From Cytobacillus sp. NCCP-133 (GTDB lineage: Bacteria; Bacillota; Bacilli; Bacillales; Cytobacillaceae): a DNA stretch of 64,000 nucleotides. A program made the translations under genes and the position numbers. Within the stretch, counting starts at the first letter, position 1. Each line of letters starts with the position of its first letter. Below, piece by piece: positions 15,529 through 35,270 of the stretch. Below the pieces are notes generated by a model. It did no database searches. It was not told where the DNA came from and saw only the letters and a program-made list of their open reading frames with translations. The stretch lies in NCBI RefSeq assembly GCF_026011715.1, contig NZ_BRVM01000019.1, positions 1 to 64,000 on the forward strand, in the 5' to 3' direction.

Positions 15529-16473
15529 TCAATCGTCTTTGCGTAAGCCCAGTCCAAGATCTTCTAATTTATGTTTTACTTCCTCAAGTGACTTTCTTCC
15601 CAAATTACGAACCTTCATCATATCTTCTTCAGTCTTATTGGCTAATTCCTGAACAGTGTTGATGCCAGCACGTTTCAAGCAATTGTAAGAACGTACAGAT
15701 AAATCCAGTTCTTCAATCGTCATCTCAAGTACTTTCTCTTTTTGATCTTCTTCTTTTTCAACCATGATTTCGGCATTTTGAGCTTCATCAGTCAAACCGA
15801 CAAAGATATTCAAATGCTCAGTTAAGATCTTCGCTCCAAGTGCAACCGCATCTTGAGGACCGGTACTTCCGTCAGTCCAAACATCGAATGTTAACTTATC
15901 ATAGTTAGTCATTTGACCTACACGAGTATTCTCTACCTGATAAGAAACACGAGCTACTGGAGTGTAGATGGAATCGATCGGAATCACACCAATTGGCTGA
16001 TCTTCTCTTTTGTTTTGGTCAGCTGGTGTATAGCCGCGTCCGCGCTTAGCAGTTAAACGCATGCGCAGATGAGCATTCGAACCTAGAGTAGCAATATGAA
16101 GATCCGGATTCAGGATTTCAACATCACTATCATGAGTTACGTCAGCTGCTTTTACTACACCTTCACCCTGAACATCGATTTCCAATGTTTTTTCTTCATC
16201 AGAGTAGATTTTAAGTGCTAGTTTTTTAATGTTTAAAATGATAGATGTTACATCTTCTACGACGCCTTCAATTGTTGAGAACTCATGAAGTACCCCATCA
16301 ATTTGGATCGATGTGACAGCGGCACCTGGGAGTGAGGATAAAAGGATACGACGTAAGGAGTTACCCAAAGTTGTACCATATCCACGCTCAAGTGGCTCGA
16401 CGACGAACTTGCCGTACTTGGCATCATCGCTGATCTCAACCGTTTCGATTTTTGGTTTTTCTATTTCGATCAT
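15529..16473 (-). CDS. rpoA: RNA polymerase subunit alpha
   Basis: This 314-residue subunit nucleates RNA polymerase assembly as a dimer and contacts UP elements and activators. The N-terminal domain (about 1-230) includes [20 protein letters not shown]. The C-terminal domain (about 245-310) has helix-hairpin-helix blocks [14 protein letters not shown] and [11 protein letters not shown]. An in-frame TTG at 16476 precedes ATG 16473. I chose the ATG, which has GGAGGG 9 bases upstream. Confidence 0.98.
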   Translation of the reverse strand: MIEIEKPKIETVEISDDAKYGKFVVEPLERGYGTTLGNSLRRILLSSLPGAAVTSIQIDGVLHEFSTIEGVVEDVTSIILNIKKLALKIYSDEEKTLEIDVQGEGVVKAADVTHDSDVEILNPDLHIATLGSNAHLRMRLTAKRGRGYTPADQNKREDQPIGVIPIDSIYTPVARVSYQVENTRVGQMTNYDKLTFDVWTDGSTGPQDAVALGAKILTEHLNIFVGLTDEAQNAEIMVEKEEDQKEKVLEMTIEELDLSVRSYNCLKRAGINTVQELANKTEEDMMKVRNLGRKSLEEVKHKLEDLGLGLRKDD

Positions 16474-16645
16474 CAAAATATACCCTCCTTCAAAACGTCG
16501 AAACCCCGGTTAGCAATCTCTAACCGAAATTCCCCCATGTATACGTTCCCGTTTTGTGCACAACAACTGGAATAATTGTTCTGTATAACCAAAAATTAGT
16601 ATCATAACCCATTATAGACAAGGATACGAATTCTATACAGAAAAA
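16474..16645 (-). other. rpsK-rpoA spacer with hairpin and possible promoter
   Basis: This 172 bp spacer contains a hairpin CGGTTAG / CTAACCG at 16507-16526 close to the rpoA RBS. A weak TTGTCT, 17 bp, TAATTT pair on the minus strand lies near 16587-16615. An internal promoter giving extra rpoA transcription is possible but not proven. Confidence 0.4.
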
Positions 16646-17788
<1,143 letters not shown>

Positions 17789-17811
<23 letters not shown>

Positions 17812-18139
17812 TGAACGATTCTCCCTTCTTTCTATCATATACGAATTCATTCACATACTTTGCAAGAGCAAAGCGCAACTTTCCGTTTGTTACACGGCCG
17901 GTCTCCTTGAGACTGCTCTGAACTTCTGGAGAGATATAATTAAGCAATTGCAGATGCTGAATGTTTTTTTTCTTTGGGCGATCGAATTTCTTCTTGTCGC
18001 CGTCAGCCAGTAAAACAAACTTTTCATCAAACAACCTTATAATTATAGCATATTGATCAGCATCGCGCCCGCGTTTGATCAAAACAATTTGACCAGGCTG
18101 CGGATTCGAATCAGAATCAACCAATGGAATCACCTGCAC
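17789..18139 (-). CDS. KOW-domain RNA-binding protein (YbzG/L14e-like)
   Basis: This protein of up to 116 residues has an N-terminal KOW-type segment ([22 protein letters not shown]) and a basic middle part ([14 protein letters not shown]). It resembles the small protein found between map and infA in Bacillaceae, whose precise role is not established. The start is uncertain: GTG 18139, GTG 18133 or a TTG near 18124 with AGGTGAT ahead. Its end overlaps infA by 23 bases, and the C-terminal 20 residues may therefore be lineage-specific. Confidence 0.8.
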
Positions 18140-18140
18140 C

Positions 18141-19546
<1,406 letters not shown>

Positions 19547-19594
19547 CTAGTCTCTAGATGGTTTTAGGGAACATGCCAGTCCCCTCCAACCAAA

Positions 19595-20890
19595 TTATTT
19601 TATGAAACCTTTATAATGACGCTTAACTAGCTGTGCTTCAAGCTGTTTCATCGTTTCAAGCGCAACACCGACAACGATTAGCAAGCTTGTGCCGCCGATC
19701 TGAGCAGATTCAGGCAATCCAGCAATATTGATAAAGAATACCGGCAGAATTGAAATAACTGTTAGAAACAGCGCACCAACGATAGTTAAACGGTATAAGA
19801 CGCGCGTCAAATATTCCTGAGTGTTGTTTCCTGGACGAATGCCCGGGATATAACCACCTTGCTTCTTCAAGTTTTCCGCAACTTGTTCCGGATTCACTTG
19901 AATGAAAGCATAGAAATAAGTAAAAGCAATGATTAACGCACTATAAATGACCATTCCGATTGGGGTCGTATAGTCAAATATTCTCTGGATCCATAGGGTT
20001 ACATCATTTTGTTCAAAGAAACCTGCAATGGTTCTTGGTGTGATGATGAATGAAATCGCAAAGATTACTGGAATTACTCCAGCTGCATTGACTTTTAACG
20101 GAAGATGAGTTGATTGTCCGCCAGCAGAGCTGTTTCCTGCTGTAGCACGCTTTGCATATTGAATAGGAATTTTTCTTAATGCCTGTTGGATAAAGATAGT
20201 TCCCACAACAATAGCAATGACTGCGATTAAGATAAGCACAATTGTCACAATGCGAAGGAATAGCTGTTCACCCGCATTTTCAAATTGCTGAGCATAGATC
20301 TGGTTAACCGTTGAAGGAATACCAGCTACGATACCAGCAAAGATAATGATGGATATACCATTGCCAACACCTTTGGATGTAATCTGCTCACCAAGCCACA
20401 TTAGAAATGCAGTTCCGGCTGTCAGCACAACAGCAATCAATAGATATGATGTGATTCCCGGATTTTCAATCAGCATTCCGCCTGCTAGATTATTAAACCC
20501 ATAAGACATACCAAGAGCCTGGATAAAACCAAGCACGATAGTAAAGTAACGTGTAAACTGAGCTACCTTTCGGCGTCCAACTTCCCCCTGCTTTGACCAT
20601 TCCGTAAATTTTGGTACAACATCCATCTGCAAAAGCTGCACAATGATGGATGCCGTAATGTACGGCATGATACCCATTGCAAGGATCGAGAAGTTTAGGA
20701 GCGCCCCGCCGCCGAATGTATTCAGAACACCAAATACATTTAGTTCATCCTGGGCTTTTAACAGATCTGCATTTACGCCCGGTACAGGGATAAATGTACC
20801 GATGCGAAATACAATCAGCATTAAAAGGGTGAAAACAATTTTTCGTCTTATATCACCCACACGCATAAAATTGGAGATTGTCTGAAACAT
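19595..20890 (-). CDS. secY: protein translocase channel subunit SecY
   Basis: This 431-residue, ten-helix membrane channel exports unfolded proteins together with SecE (47709-47891) and SecA. It has the family N-terminus RRKIVFTLLMLIVFRIGTFIPVPG and the cytoplasmic loop PIQYAKRATAGNSSAGGQ. The start overlaps the rplO stop by one base (TAATG), coupling it to the ribosomal proteins of the spc operon. Confidence 0.98.
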   Translation of the reverse strand: MFQTISNFMRVGDIRRKIVFTLLMLIVFRIGTFIPVPGVNADLLKAQDELNVFGVLNTFGGGALLNFSILAMGIMPYITASIIVQLLQMDVVPKFTEWSKQGEVGRRKVAQFTRYFTIVLGFIQALGMSYGFNNLAGGMLIENPGITSYLLIAVVLTAGTAFLMWLGEQITSKGVGNGISIIIFAGIVAGIPSTVNQIYAQQFENAGEQLFLRIVTIVLILIAVIAIVVGTIFIQQALRKIPIQYAKRATAGNSSAGGQSTHLPLKVNAAGVIPVIFAISFIITPRTIAGFFEQNDVTLWIQRIFDYTTPIGMVIYSALIIAFTYFYAFIQVNPEQVAENLKKQGGYIPGIRPGNNTQEYLTRVLYRLTIVGALFLTVISILPVFFINIAGLPESAQIGGTSLLIVVGVALETMKQLEAQLVKRHYKGFIK

Positions 20891-21330
20891 TAAATCACCT
20901 CAGTTTGACCGCCGGCAGCTTCAATAGCTTCCTTTGCAGCAGAGGAGAATTTATGAGCTTTAACTGTAAGCTTTTTCTCAACTTTGCCTTTTGCAAGAAT
21001 CTTGATTCCTGCTTTTTCGTTGCTAACTATACCAGTTTCGATAAGAAGCTCAGGTGAGACGACTGCTCCATCTTCGAAACGGTTTAAAGCATCAAGGTTC
21101 ACAATCGCATATTCTTTACGGTTGATGTTAGTGAAACCGCGCTTAGGCAAGCGTTGGAACAAAGGTGTTTGACCACCCTCGAATCCAGGACGGACACCGC
21201 CGCCAGAACGAGCGTTTTGACCTTTATGACCCTTACCAGCAGTCTTACCGTTACCAGAACCGATTCCACGGCCCTTACGTTTGCGTTCCCCTCGAGAACC
21301 TACTGCAGGCTTTAATTCATGAAGTTTCAT
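20890..21330 (-). CDS. rplO: 50S ribosomal protein L15
   Basis: This 146-residue late-assembly protein has the long Gly/Arg-rich N-terminal extension [20 protein letters not shown] that threads into 23S rRNA, and a C-terminal globular domain. It lies between rpmD and secY. Confidence 0.98.
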   Translation of the reverse strand: MKLHELKPAVGSRGERKRKGRGIGSGNGKTAGKGHKGQNARSGGGVRPGFEGGQTPLFQRLPKRGFTNINRKEYAIVNLDALNRFEDGAVVSPELLIETGIVSNEKAGIKILAKGKVEKKLTVKAHKFSSAAKEAIEAAGGQTEVI

Positions 21331-21362
21331 ATTGGCACCTCCTTATTTGTAGAAGAATAGAA

Positions 21363-21545
21363 TTATTTTTCTTTTACCACAACAAGGTGAGCAACTTTGT
21401 TGATCATTCCGCGGATAGCAGGATTATCTTGATGCTCAACTGTTTGGTGCATTTTGCGTAAGCCAAGAGCCTTAACTGTTTCGCGCTGGTCCCCTGGGCG
21501 ACCAATCACGCTGCGAGTGAGGGTTATTTCTAGTTTATTCGCCAT
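21363..21545 (-). CDS. rpmD: 50S ribosomal protein L30
   Basis: This 60-residue protein starts [20 protein letters not shown] and has the block [20 protein letters not shown]. The short bacterial length and the position between rpsE and rplO confirm it. Confidence 0.97.
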   Translation of the reverse strand: MANKLEITLTRSVIGRPGDQRETVKALGLRKMHQTVEHQDNPAIRGMINKVAHLVVVKEK

Positions 21546-21558
21546 TTGATATCCCTCC

Positions 21559-22080
<522 letters not shown>

Positions 22081-22083
22081 CTA

Positions 22084-22446
22084 TTAAAATTCTAAACCAT
22101 TTTCACGTGCTGCATCAGCTAATGACTTTACACGTCCATGATATAGATAGCCACCACGGTCGAAAACGACAGCTTTAACGCCTTTTTCAACTGCGCGTTT
22201 TGCAACTAATTCGCCGACCTTAACTGCTGCATCAACGTTGCCAGTTGCATCAAGGTTTACTTCTTTATCTTGTGTGGAAGCACTTGCTATAGTAACTCCG
22301 TTAACATCATCAATAAGTTGAGCATAAATGTGTTTGTTTGAACGGTACACATTTAAACGAGGACGAGCCGCAGTTCCAGAAAGTTTCGCACGCACACGGG
22401 CATGTCTTTTCTTACGAACTGCATTTTTATCAGCCTTCGTAATCAT
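22084..22446 (-). CDS. rplR: 50S ribosomal protein L18
   Basis: This 120-residue protein binds 5S rRNA. A GTG at 22455 is in frame, but it lies inside the AAAGGAGTG ribosome binding site. ATG 22446 gives the family start MITKADKN. Conserved blocks are [15 protein letters not shown]-like and [12 protein letters not shown]. Confidence 0.98.
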   Translation of the reverse strand: MITKADKNAVRKKRHARVRAKLSGTAARPRLNVYRSNKHIYAQLIDDVNGVTIASASTQDKEVNLDATGNVDAAVKVGELVAKRAVEKGVKAVVFDRGGYLYHGRVKSLADAARENGLEF

Positions 22447-22478
22447 TTCGGTCACTCCTTTCGTTTACCTAAGCGGCA

Positions 22479-23015
22479 TTACTTACCAGTTTTACCTTCC
22501 TTACGACGAACATATTCGCCTTCATAGCGGATACCTTTACCTTTGTAAGGCTCTGGAGGACGGACTTCACGGATGTTGGCAGCTAATGCACCAACACGCT
22601 CTTTGTTAGTACCTTTAACAATAATCTTAGTGTTAGATGGCACTTCGACTTCAATACCCTCTTCAGGCTCGATTTCAACTGGATGAGAGTAACCAACGTT
22701 TAAAACAAGCTTTTTGCCTTGTTTTTGAGCACGGTAACCGACACCTATAAGCTCTAGCCCTCTTTCAAATCCTTTTGACACACCTTCAACCATGTTAGCT
22801 AGAAGTGCGCGGGTTGTACCGTGCAAAGCGCGGTGTTCTTTTGCTTCAGATGGACGGGAAACGTTAATTACGTTCTCTTCCACCTTGATTTCGATATCCG
22901 GGTTAAATGAACGAGTTAGTTCACCTTTAGGACCCTTTACAGTAACAGTGTTGTTGTCCATAGTGACTGTAACACCAGATGGAATTTCGATTGGTTTTTT
23001 ACCTATACGAGACAT
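22479..23015 (-). CDS. rplF: 50S ribosomal protein L6
   Basis: This 178-residue protein near the GTPase centre is made of two related domains. It starts [15 protein letters not shown] and ends with [20 protein letters not shown]. It lies between rpsH and rplR. Confidence 0.98.
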   Translation of the reverse strand: MSRIGKKPIEIPSGVTVTMDNNTVTVKGPKGELTRSFNPDIEIKVEENVINVSRPSEAKEHRALHGTTRALLANMVEGVSKGFERGLELIGVGYRAQKQGKKLVLNVGYSHPVEIEPEEGIEVEVPSNTKIIVKGTNKERVGALAANIREVRPPEPYKGKGIRYEGEYVRRKEGKTGK

Positions 23016-23046
23016 TTAATTGCACCTCCATTCATGAAAAACTCTA

Positions 23047-23445
23047 TTACCAAACGTATGCTAAAACTTCTCCGCCGGCTTGTTTAGCACGGGCTTCTTT
23101 ATCAGTAAGAACTCCTTGAGAAGTAGAAACTAGTGCGATTCCAAGACCGTTAAGTACGCGAGGTACTTCATCAGCCTTTGCGTATACACGAAGACCAGGC
23201 TTACTGATACGTTTAAGACCAGTGATAACGCGTTCGTTGTTTGAACCGTATTTTAAGAAAATGCGGATGATGCCTTGCTTGTTATCCTCGATAAGCTCAA
23301 CATCACGTACAAAACCTTCACGCTTTAAGATCTCTGCAATTTCTTTCTTGATGTTAGAAGCAGGAACTTCTAATTTTTCGTGACGAACCATGTTCGCATT
23401 ACGGATGCGAGTTAGCAAGTCTGCAATTGGATCTGTCATGACCAT
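23047..23445 (-). CDS. rpsH: 30S ribosomal protein S8
   Basis: This 132-residue primary-binding protein organises the 16S central domain. It begins [18 protein letters not shown] and ends [12 protein letters not shown]8 is the translational repressor of the spc operon in E. coli; that control is not established in Bacilli. Confidence 0.98.
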   Translation of the reverse strand: MVMTDPIADLLTRIRNANMVRHEKLEVPASNIKKEIAEILKREGFVRDVELIEDNKQGIIRIFLKYGSNNERVITGLKRISKPGLRVYAKADEVPRVLNGLGIALVSTSQGVLTDKEARAKQAGGEVLAYVW

Positions 23446-23474
23446 TGTTTTTACCTCCTTCCCATACTTGGGGT

Positions 23475-23678
<204 letters not shown>

Positions 23679-23685
23679 TTAGCGA

Positions 23686-24225
23686 TTACTTTTGGAATGG
23701 CATTCCAAATTGAGTTAAAAGTTCACGAGCTTCTTCATCACTGTTAGCTGTAGTTACGATAACGATATCCATACCACGAACTTTGCTTACTTTATCGTAA
23801 TCAATCTCAGGGAAGATCAACTGTTCTTTGACACCTAGAGTATAGTTACCACGGCCGTCAAATGAATTCTTGGAAATACCGCGGAAGTCACGTACACGTG
23901 GAAGAGATACAGATACTAACTTATCAAAGAATTCGTACATGCGCTCTCCACGAAGAGTAACTTTTGCACCGATCGGCATACCTTCACGAAGGCGGAAACC
24001 AGCAATTGATTTCTTAGCACGAGTGATAACCGGTTTTTGACCAGTGATCAACATTAATTCCTCAACAGCTTTATCTAGTGCTTTTGCGTTTTGAACAGCA
24101 TCACCAACACCCATGTTGATAACGATTTTATCAAGCTTAGGTACTTGCATTACTGATTTATAGTTAAACTTGCTCATTAGAGCAGGAGTAATTTCTTTTA
24201 CTTGTTTTTCTTTTAGGCGGTTCAT
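23686..24225 (-). CDS. rplE: 50S ribosomal protein L5
   Basis: This 179-residue 5S rRNA-binding protein also forms the bridge to S13. Conserved blocks are [34 protein letters not shown] and [16 protein letters not shown]. It lies between rplX and rpsN. Confidence 0.98.
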   Translation of the reverse strand: MNRLKEKQVKEITPALMSKFNYKSVMQVPKLDKIVINMGVGDAVQNAKALDKAVEELMLITGQKPVITRAKKSIAGFRLREGMPIGAKVTLRGERMYEFFDKLVSVSLPRVRDFRGISKNSFDGRGNYTLGVKEQLIFPEIDYDKVSKVRGMDIVIVTTANSDEEARELLTQFGMPFQK

Positions 24226-24251
24226 TCATTGTACCTCCCTTCTTCTTTAAA

Positions 24252-24563
24252 CTATTTATCTAGAACTTCACCGGATTTTTTTGCAACACGTACTTTTTTG
24301 CCATCAACCGTTTTATAGCCTAGTCGAGTTGGTTCACCAGACTTAGGATCGACAGGCATAACGTTTGATACATGAACAGGTGCCTCTTGGCTGATGATAC
24401 CGCCCTGCGGATTCATCTGTGAAGGCTTAGAGTGTTTCTTTACAATGTTAACTCCTTCAACAAGCACTCGGCTTTGTTTAGGGAACGCTGCAAGAATTAC
24501 GCCCGTTTTGCCTTTATCCTTACCAGAGATGACCATAACTTTGTCACCTTTTTTCACATGCAT
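24252..24563 (-). CDS. rplX: 50S ribosomal protein L24
   Basis: This 103-residue assembly initiator has a KOW domain at its N-terminus ([19 protein letters not shown]). The frame opens at 24587, but AAGGAGGTG upstream of ATG 24563 and the family start fix the shorter form. Confidence 0.97.
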   Translation of the reverse strand: MHVKKGDKVMVISGKDKGKTGVILAAFPKQSRVLVEGVNIVKKHSKPSQMNPQGGIISQEAPVHVSNVMPVDPKSGEPTRLGYKTVDGKKVRVAKKSGEVLDK

Positions 24564-24598
24564 CTGTGCGCACCTCCTTAAAGGCAATTTGATTTGTT

Positions 24599-24994
<396 letters not shown>

Positions 24995-25007
24995 TTATTC
25001 CGTACAA

Positions 25008-25286
<279 letters not shown>

Positions 25287-25292
25287 TCAATA

Positions 25293-25917
<625 letters not shown>

Positions 25918-25918
25918 A

Positions 25919-26935
<1,017 letters not shown>

Positions 26936-26938
26936 TCA

Positions 26939-27217
26939 TTAACGTCTTGTTTTCTTGTCATCATTGCCATGGCCTTTGTACGCACGAGTTGGAGCGAATT
27001 CTCCAAGCTTGTGGCCTACCATGTCTTCAGTGATGTATACAGGCACATGTTTACGACCATCATAAACTGCGATTGTGTGTCCGATGAATTGTGGGAAGAT
27101 CGTAGAACGGCGAGACCAAGTTTTAGTAACTTGTTTGCTTTCTGTTTCGTTTAGCTTTTCGATCTTTGTCATTAAATGTTCATCAACAAAAGGTCCTTTT
27201 TTTAAGCTGCGACCCAT
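26939..27217 (-). CDS. rpsS: 30S ribosomal protein S19
   Basis: This 92-residue head protein starts [16 protein letters not shown] and has [20 protein letters not shown]. It forms a complex with S13 near the A site. Confidence 0.98.
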   Translation of the reverse strand: MGRSLKKGPFVDEHLMTKIEKLNETESKQVTKTWSRRSTIFPQFIGHTIAVYDGRKHVPVYITEDMVGHKLGEFAPTRAYKGHGNDDKKTRR

Positions 27218-27277
27218 GATTGAACCTCCCTTCGTGATTGCTCTACGGCTCTTTGCGTGAACCGTAGTACAATCCCG

Positions 27278-28135
<858 letters not shown>

Positions 28136-28138
28136 TTA

Positions 28139-28423
28139 TTAAGCTTCAAATAGCTCGATTTCCTGGCTGTCAGCTGTTAATTTAACGATCGCTTTACGGC
28201 GTTTGTTAGTGTAACCGCCGAATTTGCCCATACGCTTAAATTTGCCTTTGTAATTCATGATGTTAACCTTCTCAACTTTAACGCTAAAGATTTGCTCTAC
28301 AGCGTCTTTTACTTGAGTTTTGTTAGCTCTAACGTCAACTTCGAACGTATATTTTTTATCAGCCATAATATCAGTAGAACGTTCAGTGATAACGGGGCGC
28401 TTAATGATTTCGCGTGCATCCAT
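28139..28423 (-). CDS. rplW: 50S ribosomal protein L23
   Basis: This 94-residue tunnel-exit protein is the main docking site for trigger factor and SRP. It contains [11 protein letters not shown] and [19 protein letters not shown]. Its start overlaps the rplD stop by one base (TAATG). Confidence 0.98.
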   Translation of the reverse strand: MDAREIIKRPVITERSTDIMADKKYTFEVDVRANKTQVKDAVEQIFSVKVEKVNIMNYKGKFKRMGKFGGYTNKRRKAIVKLTADSQEIELFEA

Positions 28424-29046
28424 TATGCAAGCACCTCCTCTACTTTTTCAACCGCTGCTTTTGTCATGATTAGCTTATCATGATTTAAAACATCTAAAAC
28501 AGTGATTCCAGAAGCAGAAACAACTGTTACTCCAGGGATGTTACGAGCAGATAATGCTACGTTTTCATCTAGTTCAGCTGTAACGATAAGTGCTTTTGAA
28601 TCAACAGAAAGACCAGTTAATACACCTTTAAAGTCTTTTGTTTTAGGAGTTTCGAAAGCAAGGCCTTCTAATACTAGGATGTTTTCCTCTATTGCTTTAG
28701 AAGATAACGCAGATTTGATTGCCAAACGGCGTACCTTTTTAGGTAGTTTGTAGCTGTAGCTGCGTGGTACAGGACCAAATACAGTACCGCCTCCGCGCCA
28801 TTGTGGTGAACGGATAGAACCCTGACGAGCGCGACCTGTGCCTTTTTGGCGCCATGGCTTGCGTCCTCCGCCCGCTACTTCAGAACGAATTTTAGTTTTA
28901 TGAGTCCCTTGACGTAATGAAGCTCTTTGCATAACAACTGCTTCGAATAATACGTGTTGGTTAGGCTCAACACCAAAGATCGCATCATTAAGTTCGATAT
29001 CACCAACTTTAGATCCGCTTTGGTTAAACAATGCTACTTTCGGCAT
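28423..29046 (-). CDS. rplD: 50S ribosomal protein L4
   Basis: This 207-residue protein carries the tunnel-lining loop [20 protein letters not shown]4 is the autoregulator of the S10 operon through the leader upstream of rpsJ in E. coli, and B. subtilis has an analogous system. Coupled to rplW by overlapping stop and start. Confidence 0.98.
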   Translation of the reverse strand: MPKVALFNQSGSKVGDIELNDAIFGVEPNQHVLFEAVVMQRASLRQGTHKTKIRSEVAGGGRKPWRQKGTGRARQGSIRSPQWRGGGTVFGPVPRSYSYKLPKKVRRLAIKSALSSKAIEENILVLEGLAFETPKTKDFKGVLTGLSVDSKALIVTAELDENVALSARNIPGVTVVSASGITVLDVLNHDKLIMTKAAVEKVEEVLA

Positions 29047-29074
29047 TCTGTTTTCCTCCTTTCCGGTTAAATTA

Positions 29075-29701
29075 TTATGCTTTTACCGCACTTTTAATTT
29101 TTATTAATGCTTTTCTAGCACCAGGTACATTACCTTTAATCAATAATAAGTTGCGTTCAACATCAACTTTAACGATTTCAAGGTTTTGTACAGTGATTTG
29201 CTCTCCACCCATGCGTCCAGGCAATAATTTACCTTTGAATACACGGTTCGGAGCTACAGGACCCATTGAACCAGGGCGACGGTGGTAACGGGAACCGTGA
29301 GCCATTGGTCCGCGTGATTGCCCGTGGCGCTTAATTGCTCCCTGGAAGCCTTTACCCTTTGAGATTCCTGTTACATCAACAGTTTCGCCTTCTGCGAATA
29401 TATCAACTTTGACTTCTTGACCAACTTCATATTGTCCTAAATCAGCTCCGCGGAATTCGCGTACGAAGCGCTTAGGAGCAGTGCTTGCTTTAGCAACATG
29501 TCCTTTTTCAGGCTTGTTGGATAGCTTGTCGCGCTTATCTTCAAATCCGACTTGGATTGCTTCATATCCATCAGTTTCAACTGATTTCTTCTGAAGAACA
29601 ACGTTCGCAGCTGCCTCAACAACTGTTACCGGGATAAGATCACCGTTTTCAGCAAATACTTGAGTCATACCAATCTTTCTTCCTAAGATTCCTTTGGTCA
29701 T
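29075..29701 (-). CDS. rplC: 50S ribosomal protein L3
   Basis: This 208-residue early-assembly protein sends a finger ([20 protein letters not shown]) towards the peptidyl transferase centre. A GTG at 29710 is in frame, but it is part of the AGGAGGTG binding site. ATG 29701 gives the family start [20 protein letters not shown]. Confidence 0.98.
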   Translation of the reverse strand: MTKGILGRKIGMTQVFAENGDLIPVTVVEAAANVVLQKKSVETDGYEAIQVGFEDKRDKLSNKPEKGHVAKASTAPKRFVREFRGADLGQYEVGQEVKVDIFAEGETVDVTGISKGKGFQGAIKRHGQSRGPMAHGSRYHRRPGSMGPVAPNRVFKGKLLPGRMGGEQITVQNLEIVKVDVERNLLLIKGNVPGARKALIKIKSAVKA

Positions 29702-29738
29702 TTCAGTCACACCTCCTAAGTTTTTGTTCTATTTATTA

Positions 29739-30242
<504 letters not shown>

Positions 30243-30248
30243 TTTACT

Positions 30249-30277
30249 ATTATAACGACTATCTCTGCTGTTTTCAA
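30249..30277 (-). promoter_or_regulatory. S10 operon promoter (sigma-A)
   Basis: On the minus strand there is TTGAAA (30272-30277), a 17 bp spacer and perfect TATAAT (30249-30254). It drives the long ribosomal operon from rpsJ onward. Confidence 0.88.
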
Positions 30278-30280
30278 TAG

Positions 30281-30754
30281 TGTAGCAAGAAGTCTAAATA
30301 TTTGATTTAGGCAAATGGTGTTTAAATTAGTGGATTGAGATAGAGGTTATTATTATAGAAGAAACTCGTTTTCCGGGGAGAGCATGATTGATTTGTGCTG
30401 CAAACTACGTTCAGTGGCTATTGGCTTTGCAAGTGAGGTTGCCTTTCTTTCCAGTTCATTTCACTGTCTCTTGTTTTTTACTTTGAAGTGGCATTAATTT
30501 CTAAAATTTGTTCCATTCACTATTGATTTTATCACTTGATCTACCTTATTCACTTCGATTAGTTCCATTCAATCTAGCCTTCACTACAAGACCGGCTGGA
30601 TTCACTCCGTTTAATTCTGCGATTCTGTTCTTCTAGTAAGAGTGACACTTTTTATTATGACAAAGGCAAATTTCAAGTTAGATCGGCGAACAGATACTGT
30701 AAACATATAAAGAACGGATTTTATCAGCAAAAAAATTCAAAATCAAAACAATAA
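30281..30754. other. unexplained spacer between tuf and the S10 promoter
   Basis: This is about 470 bp without a normal gene. On the minus strand the motif AGTGAA occurs at 30601-30606, 30580-30585, 30549-30554, 30516-30521 and 30460-30465. TGAATGGAAC is repeated at 30562-30571 and 30510-30519. Two short frames exist: 30494-30568 (MELIEVNKVDQV..., 24 codons) and an open stretch 30546-30632 ending in NGTNRSE. Their reality is doubtful. Confidence 0.45.
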
Positions 30755-30786
30755 AAAAACAGATGGGTCGTCACCCATCTGTTTTT
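30755..30786 (-). terminator. terminator after tuf
   Basis: A perfect 14 bp stem AAAAACAGATGGGT / ACCCATCTGTTTTT with a four-base loop lies 12 bp after the tuf stop. It is symmetrical and so could act in both directions. Confidence 0.93.
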
Positions 30787-30797
30787 ATCAGTTGTAA

Positions 30798-31985
<1,188 letters not shown>

Positions 31986-32075
31986 TTGAAAATCCTCCTT
32001 TAAATTATAAAAGTTAAGTATTTTTTGCTGCGGAGAAGTTGCCCTTTCCACAGCTCTTTTTTTCCTACAATAGTA

Positions 32076-32104
32076 GTTATACTTTATTAAAAAGGTAAAA
32101 TCAA
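32076..32104 (-). promoter_or_regulatory. tuf promoter (sigma-A)
   Basis: On the minus strand there is TTGATT (32099-32104), a 17 bp spacer and TATAAC (32076-32081) directly after the fusA stop. It allows extra tuf transcription beyond the str operon. Confidence 0.65.
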
Positions 32105-34183
32105 TTATTCACCTTTATTTTTTTTAATGATTTCTTCAGAAATTGATTTTGGTACTTCTTCATAGTGGTCGAAGTGCATTGAGAATGTACCGCGCCCTTG
32201 CGTATTAGAACGCAATGCAGTTGCGTAGCCAAACATTTCTGATAGTGGTACCATTGCACGAACTACTTGTGCATTACCGCGTGCTTCCATACCTTCAACA
32301 CGTCCACGGCGTGATGTAACATCACCCATAATATCGCCCATGTATTCTTCAGGGATTACAACTTCAACTTTCATAACCGGCTCAAGAATTACTGGATTAC
32401 ATTTTGACGCTGCATTTTTAAGTGCCATTGAGGCAGCAATTTTAAATGCCATTTCAGAAGAGTCAACATCATGGTAAGAACCATCAAATAGTCTAGCTTT
32501 GATATCTACTAATGGGAATCCAGCAAGCACTCCTCTTTCGAGAGCATCTTCAAGACCAGCTTGAACTGCAGGGATGTATTCACGTGGAACAACACCACCG
32601 ACAATGCCGTTTTCGAATTCGAAGCCTTTACCTTCTTCATTTGGAGCAAACTCGATCCATACATGACCGAATTGTCCGCGTCCACCGGATTGACGTGCGA
32701 ATTTACCTTCGACCTGTGCCGAAGCGCGGAAAGTTTCGCGATATGCAACCTGAGGTGCACCCACGTTTGCTTCCACTTTAAATTCACGTCTCATACGATC
32801 AACTAGAATATCAAGGTGAAGTTCACCCATACCTGCGATGATAACCTGTCCAGTTTCCTGGTCAGTATGCGCGCGGAATGTAGGATCTTCCTCTTGAAGT
32901 TTTTGAAGAGCAGTAGTCATCTTATCTTGGTCAGCCTTAGATTTCGGCTCGATAGATAGTGAGATAACTGGTTCTGGGAATACCATAGACTCAAGAATAA
33001 CAAGATTCTTTTCATCACATAGTGTATCTCCAGTACTAGTATCTTTAAGACCAACAGCTGCTGCAATATCTCCAGCGTACACTACAGAAATCTCTTCACG
33101 GGAGTTGGCGTGCATTTGCAGGATACGTCCTACACGCTCACGCTTGCCTTTAGTAGAGTTCTGCACATAAGAACCTGAGTTCAATGTACCAGAGTAAACA
33201 CGGAAGAATGTAAGTTTACCAACATAAGGGTCAGTCATAACTTTAAACGCAAGAGCTGAGAATGGTGCATCATCGCTTGAAGGACGAGTAACCTCTTCTT
33301 CCGAGTCTGGCAGTGTACCTTTGATAGATGGTACATCTAACGGAGATGGAAGATATTCGATTACTGCATCTAGCATTTTCTGAACACCTTTATTTTTGAA
33401 AGCAGATCCACAGATTACAGGATAGAACTCAACGTTTACTGTACCTTGACGAATAGCCGCTTTTAGCTCTTCGTTAGTGATTTCTTCACCGCCAAGGTAT
33501 TTCTCCATTAGTTCCTCATCAAGTTCAGCTACCGCTTCAATTAGCTTTTCGCGGTATTCTTCAGCTTGATCCTTGTATTCTTCTGGGATTTCACGCTCTT
33601 CGATGTCAGTTCCCAGATCGTTTCCGTAGAATGTAGCTTTCATTTCAATTAGGTCAATGATGCCTTCGAATTGATCTTCAGCACCAATCGGCAATTGAAT
33701 AGCAGCCGCATTCGCTTGAAGACGATCATGAAGAGTCTTCAATGAATATAGGAAGTCTGCACCGATTTTATCCATTTTGTTTACGAAAACCACACGTGGC
33801 ACACCGTAAGTAGTAGCCTGGCGCCAAACAGTTTCTGTTTGAGGCTCAACTCCTGATTGTGCATCAAGCACTGCTACCGCACCATCAAGAACACGCAGGG
33901 AACGCTCAACTTCTACTGTGAAGTCTACGTGTCCAGGAGTATCAATGATGTTTACACGGTGGCCTTTCCACTGTGCTGTTGTAGCAGCAGATGTGATCGT
34001 GATTCCACGTTCCTGCTCCTGCTCCATCCAGTCCATCTGCGAAGCACCTTCATGTGTTTCACCGATCTTGTGGATACGGCCAGTGTAGTAAAGCACACGC
34101 TCAGTTGTAGTTGTTTTACCGGCGTCGATGTGAGCCATGATACCGATATTACGAGTATTATTTAAGGAGAACTCTCTAGCCAT
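32105..34183 (-). CDS. fusA: elongation factor G
   Basis: This 692-residue translocase GTPase has motifs [17 protein letters not shown] and NKMDK in domain I. Domains II-V follow, including [13 protein letters not shown] and the C-terminal [11 protein letters not shown]. It is the third gene of the str operon, 51 bp after rpsG. No truncation. Confidence 0.98.
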   Translation of the reverse strand: MAREFSLNNTRNIGIMAHIDAGKTTTTERVLYYTGRIHKIGETHEGASQMDWMEQEQERGITITSAATTAQWKGHRVNIIDTPGHVDFTVEVERSLRVLDGAVAVLDAQSGVEPQTETVWRQATTYGVPRVVFVNKMDKIGADFLYSLKTLHDRLQANAAAIQLPIGAEDQFEGIIDLIEMKATFYGNDLGTDIEEREIPEEYKDQAEEYREKLIEAVAELDEELMEKYLGGEEITNEELKAAIRQGTVNVEFYPVICGSAFKNKGVQKMLDAVIEYLPSPLDVPSIKGTLPDSEEEVTRPSSDDAPFSALAFKVMTDPYVGKLTFFRVYSGTLNSGSYVQNSTKGKRERVGRILQMHANSREEISVVYAGDIAAAVGLKDTSTGDTLCDEKNLVILESMVFPEPVISLSIEPKSKADQDKMTTALQKLQEEDPTFRAHTDQETGQVIIAGMGELHLDILVDRMRREFKVEANVGAPQVAYRETFRASAQVEGKFARQSGGRGQFGHVWIEFAPNEEGKGFEFENGIVGGVVPREYIPAVQAGLEDALERGVLAGFPLVDIKARLFDGSYHDVDSSEMAFKIAASMALKNAASKCNPVILEPVMKVEVVIPEEYMGDIMGDVTSRRGRVEGMEARGNAQVVRAMVPLSEMFGYATALRSNTQGRGTFSMHFDHYEEVPKSISEEIIKKNKGE

Positions 34184-34234
34184 TGGGTCTTTCTCCTTCC
34201 TAGTATGAGTGTTATTTTAATTAATTTGTTTATC

Positions 34235-34720
<486 letters not shown>

Positions 34721-34747
34721 TCAGAAATGTTTATCTATTTACTGTAA

Positions 34748-35170
34748 TTATTTTTTAGCTGCTTTTGGACGCTTAGCACCGTATTTTGAACGGCCTTGCA
34801 TGCGGTTGTTAACCCCGGCAGTATCTAAAGCGCCGCGCACGATGTGGTAACGCACACCCGGTAAGTCTTTTACACGACCTCCGCGGATTAATACTACACT
34901 ATGCTCTTGCAAGTTGTGTCCGATACCAGGAATGTAAGCATTAACCTCGATACCGTTAGTTAAACGAACACGTGCATACTTACGTAATGCTGAGTTCGGT
35001 TTTTTAGGAGTCATTGTACCAACACGAGTACATACACCACGCTTTTGAGGTGAAGCTACGTTTGTTTGAGCTTTCTTAAAGCTGTTGTAGCCTTTGTTAA
35101 GAGCTGGTGAATTTGACTTTTCAGATTTAGTTTGACGCGGATTGCGCACTAATTGATTAATAGTAGGCAT
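34748..35170 (-). CDS. rpsL: 30S ribosomal protein S12
   Basis: This 140-residue decoding-centre protein contains [19 protein letters not shown] and [13 protein letters not shown]. The Lys in KKPNS and the Lys in GGRVKD are unchanged, so streptomycin sensitivity would be expected at this locus. The frame opens at 35209, but the family start [13 protein letters not shown] is at 35170 with GGGAGG upstream. Confidence 0.98.
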   Translation of the reverse strand: MPTINQLVRNPRQTKSEKSNSPALNKGYNSFKKAQTNVASPQKRGVCTRVGTMTPKKPNSALRKYARVRLTNGIEVNAYIPGIGHNLQEHSVVLIRGGRVKDLPGVRYHIVRGALDTAGVNNRMQGRSKYGAKRPKAAKK

Positions 35171-35270
35171 TTGTTTTTCCTCCCTTCGAATTTGTTTAAG
35201 CCCACACATCCAGGTGGTTCATTTTGATGCAAAAACAAAGTTCTTGCAGATCCAATCTGCAAAAACAGTT

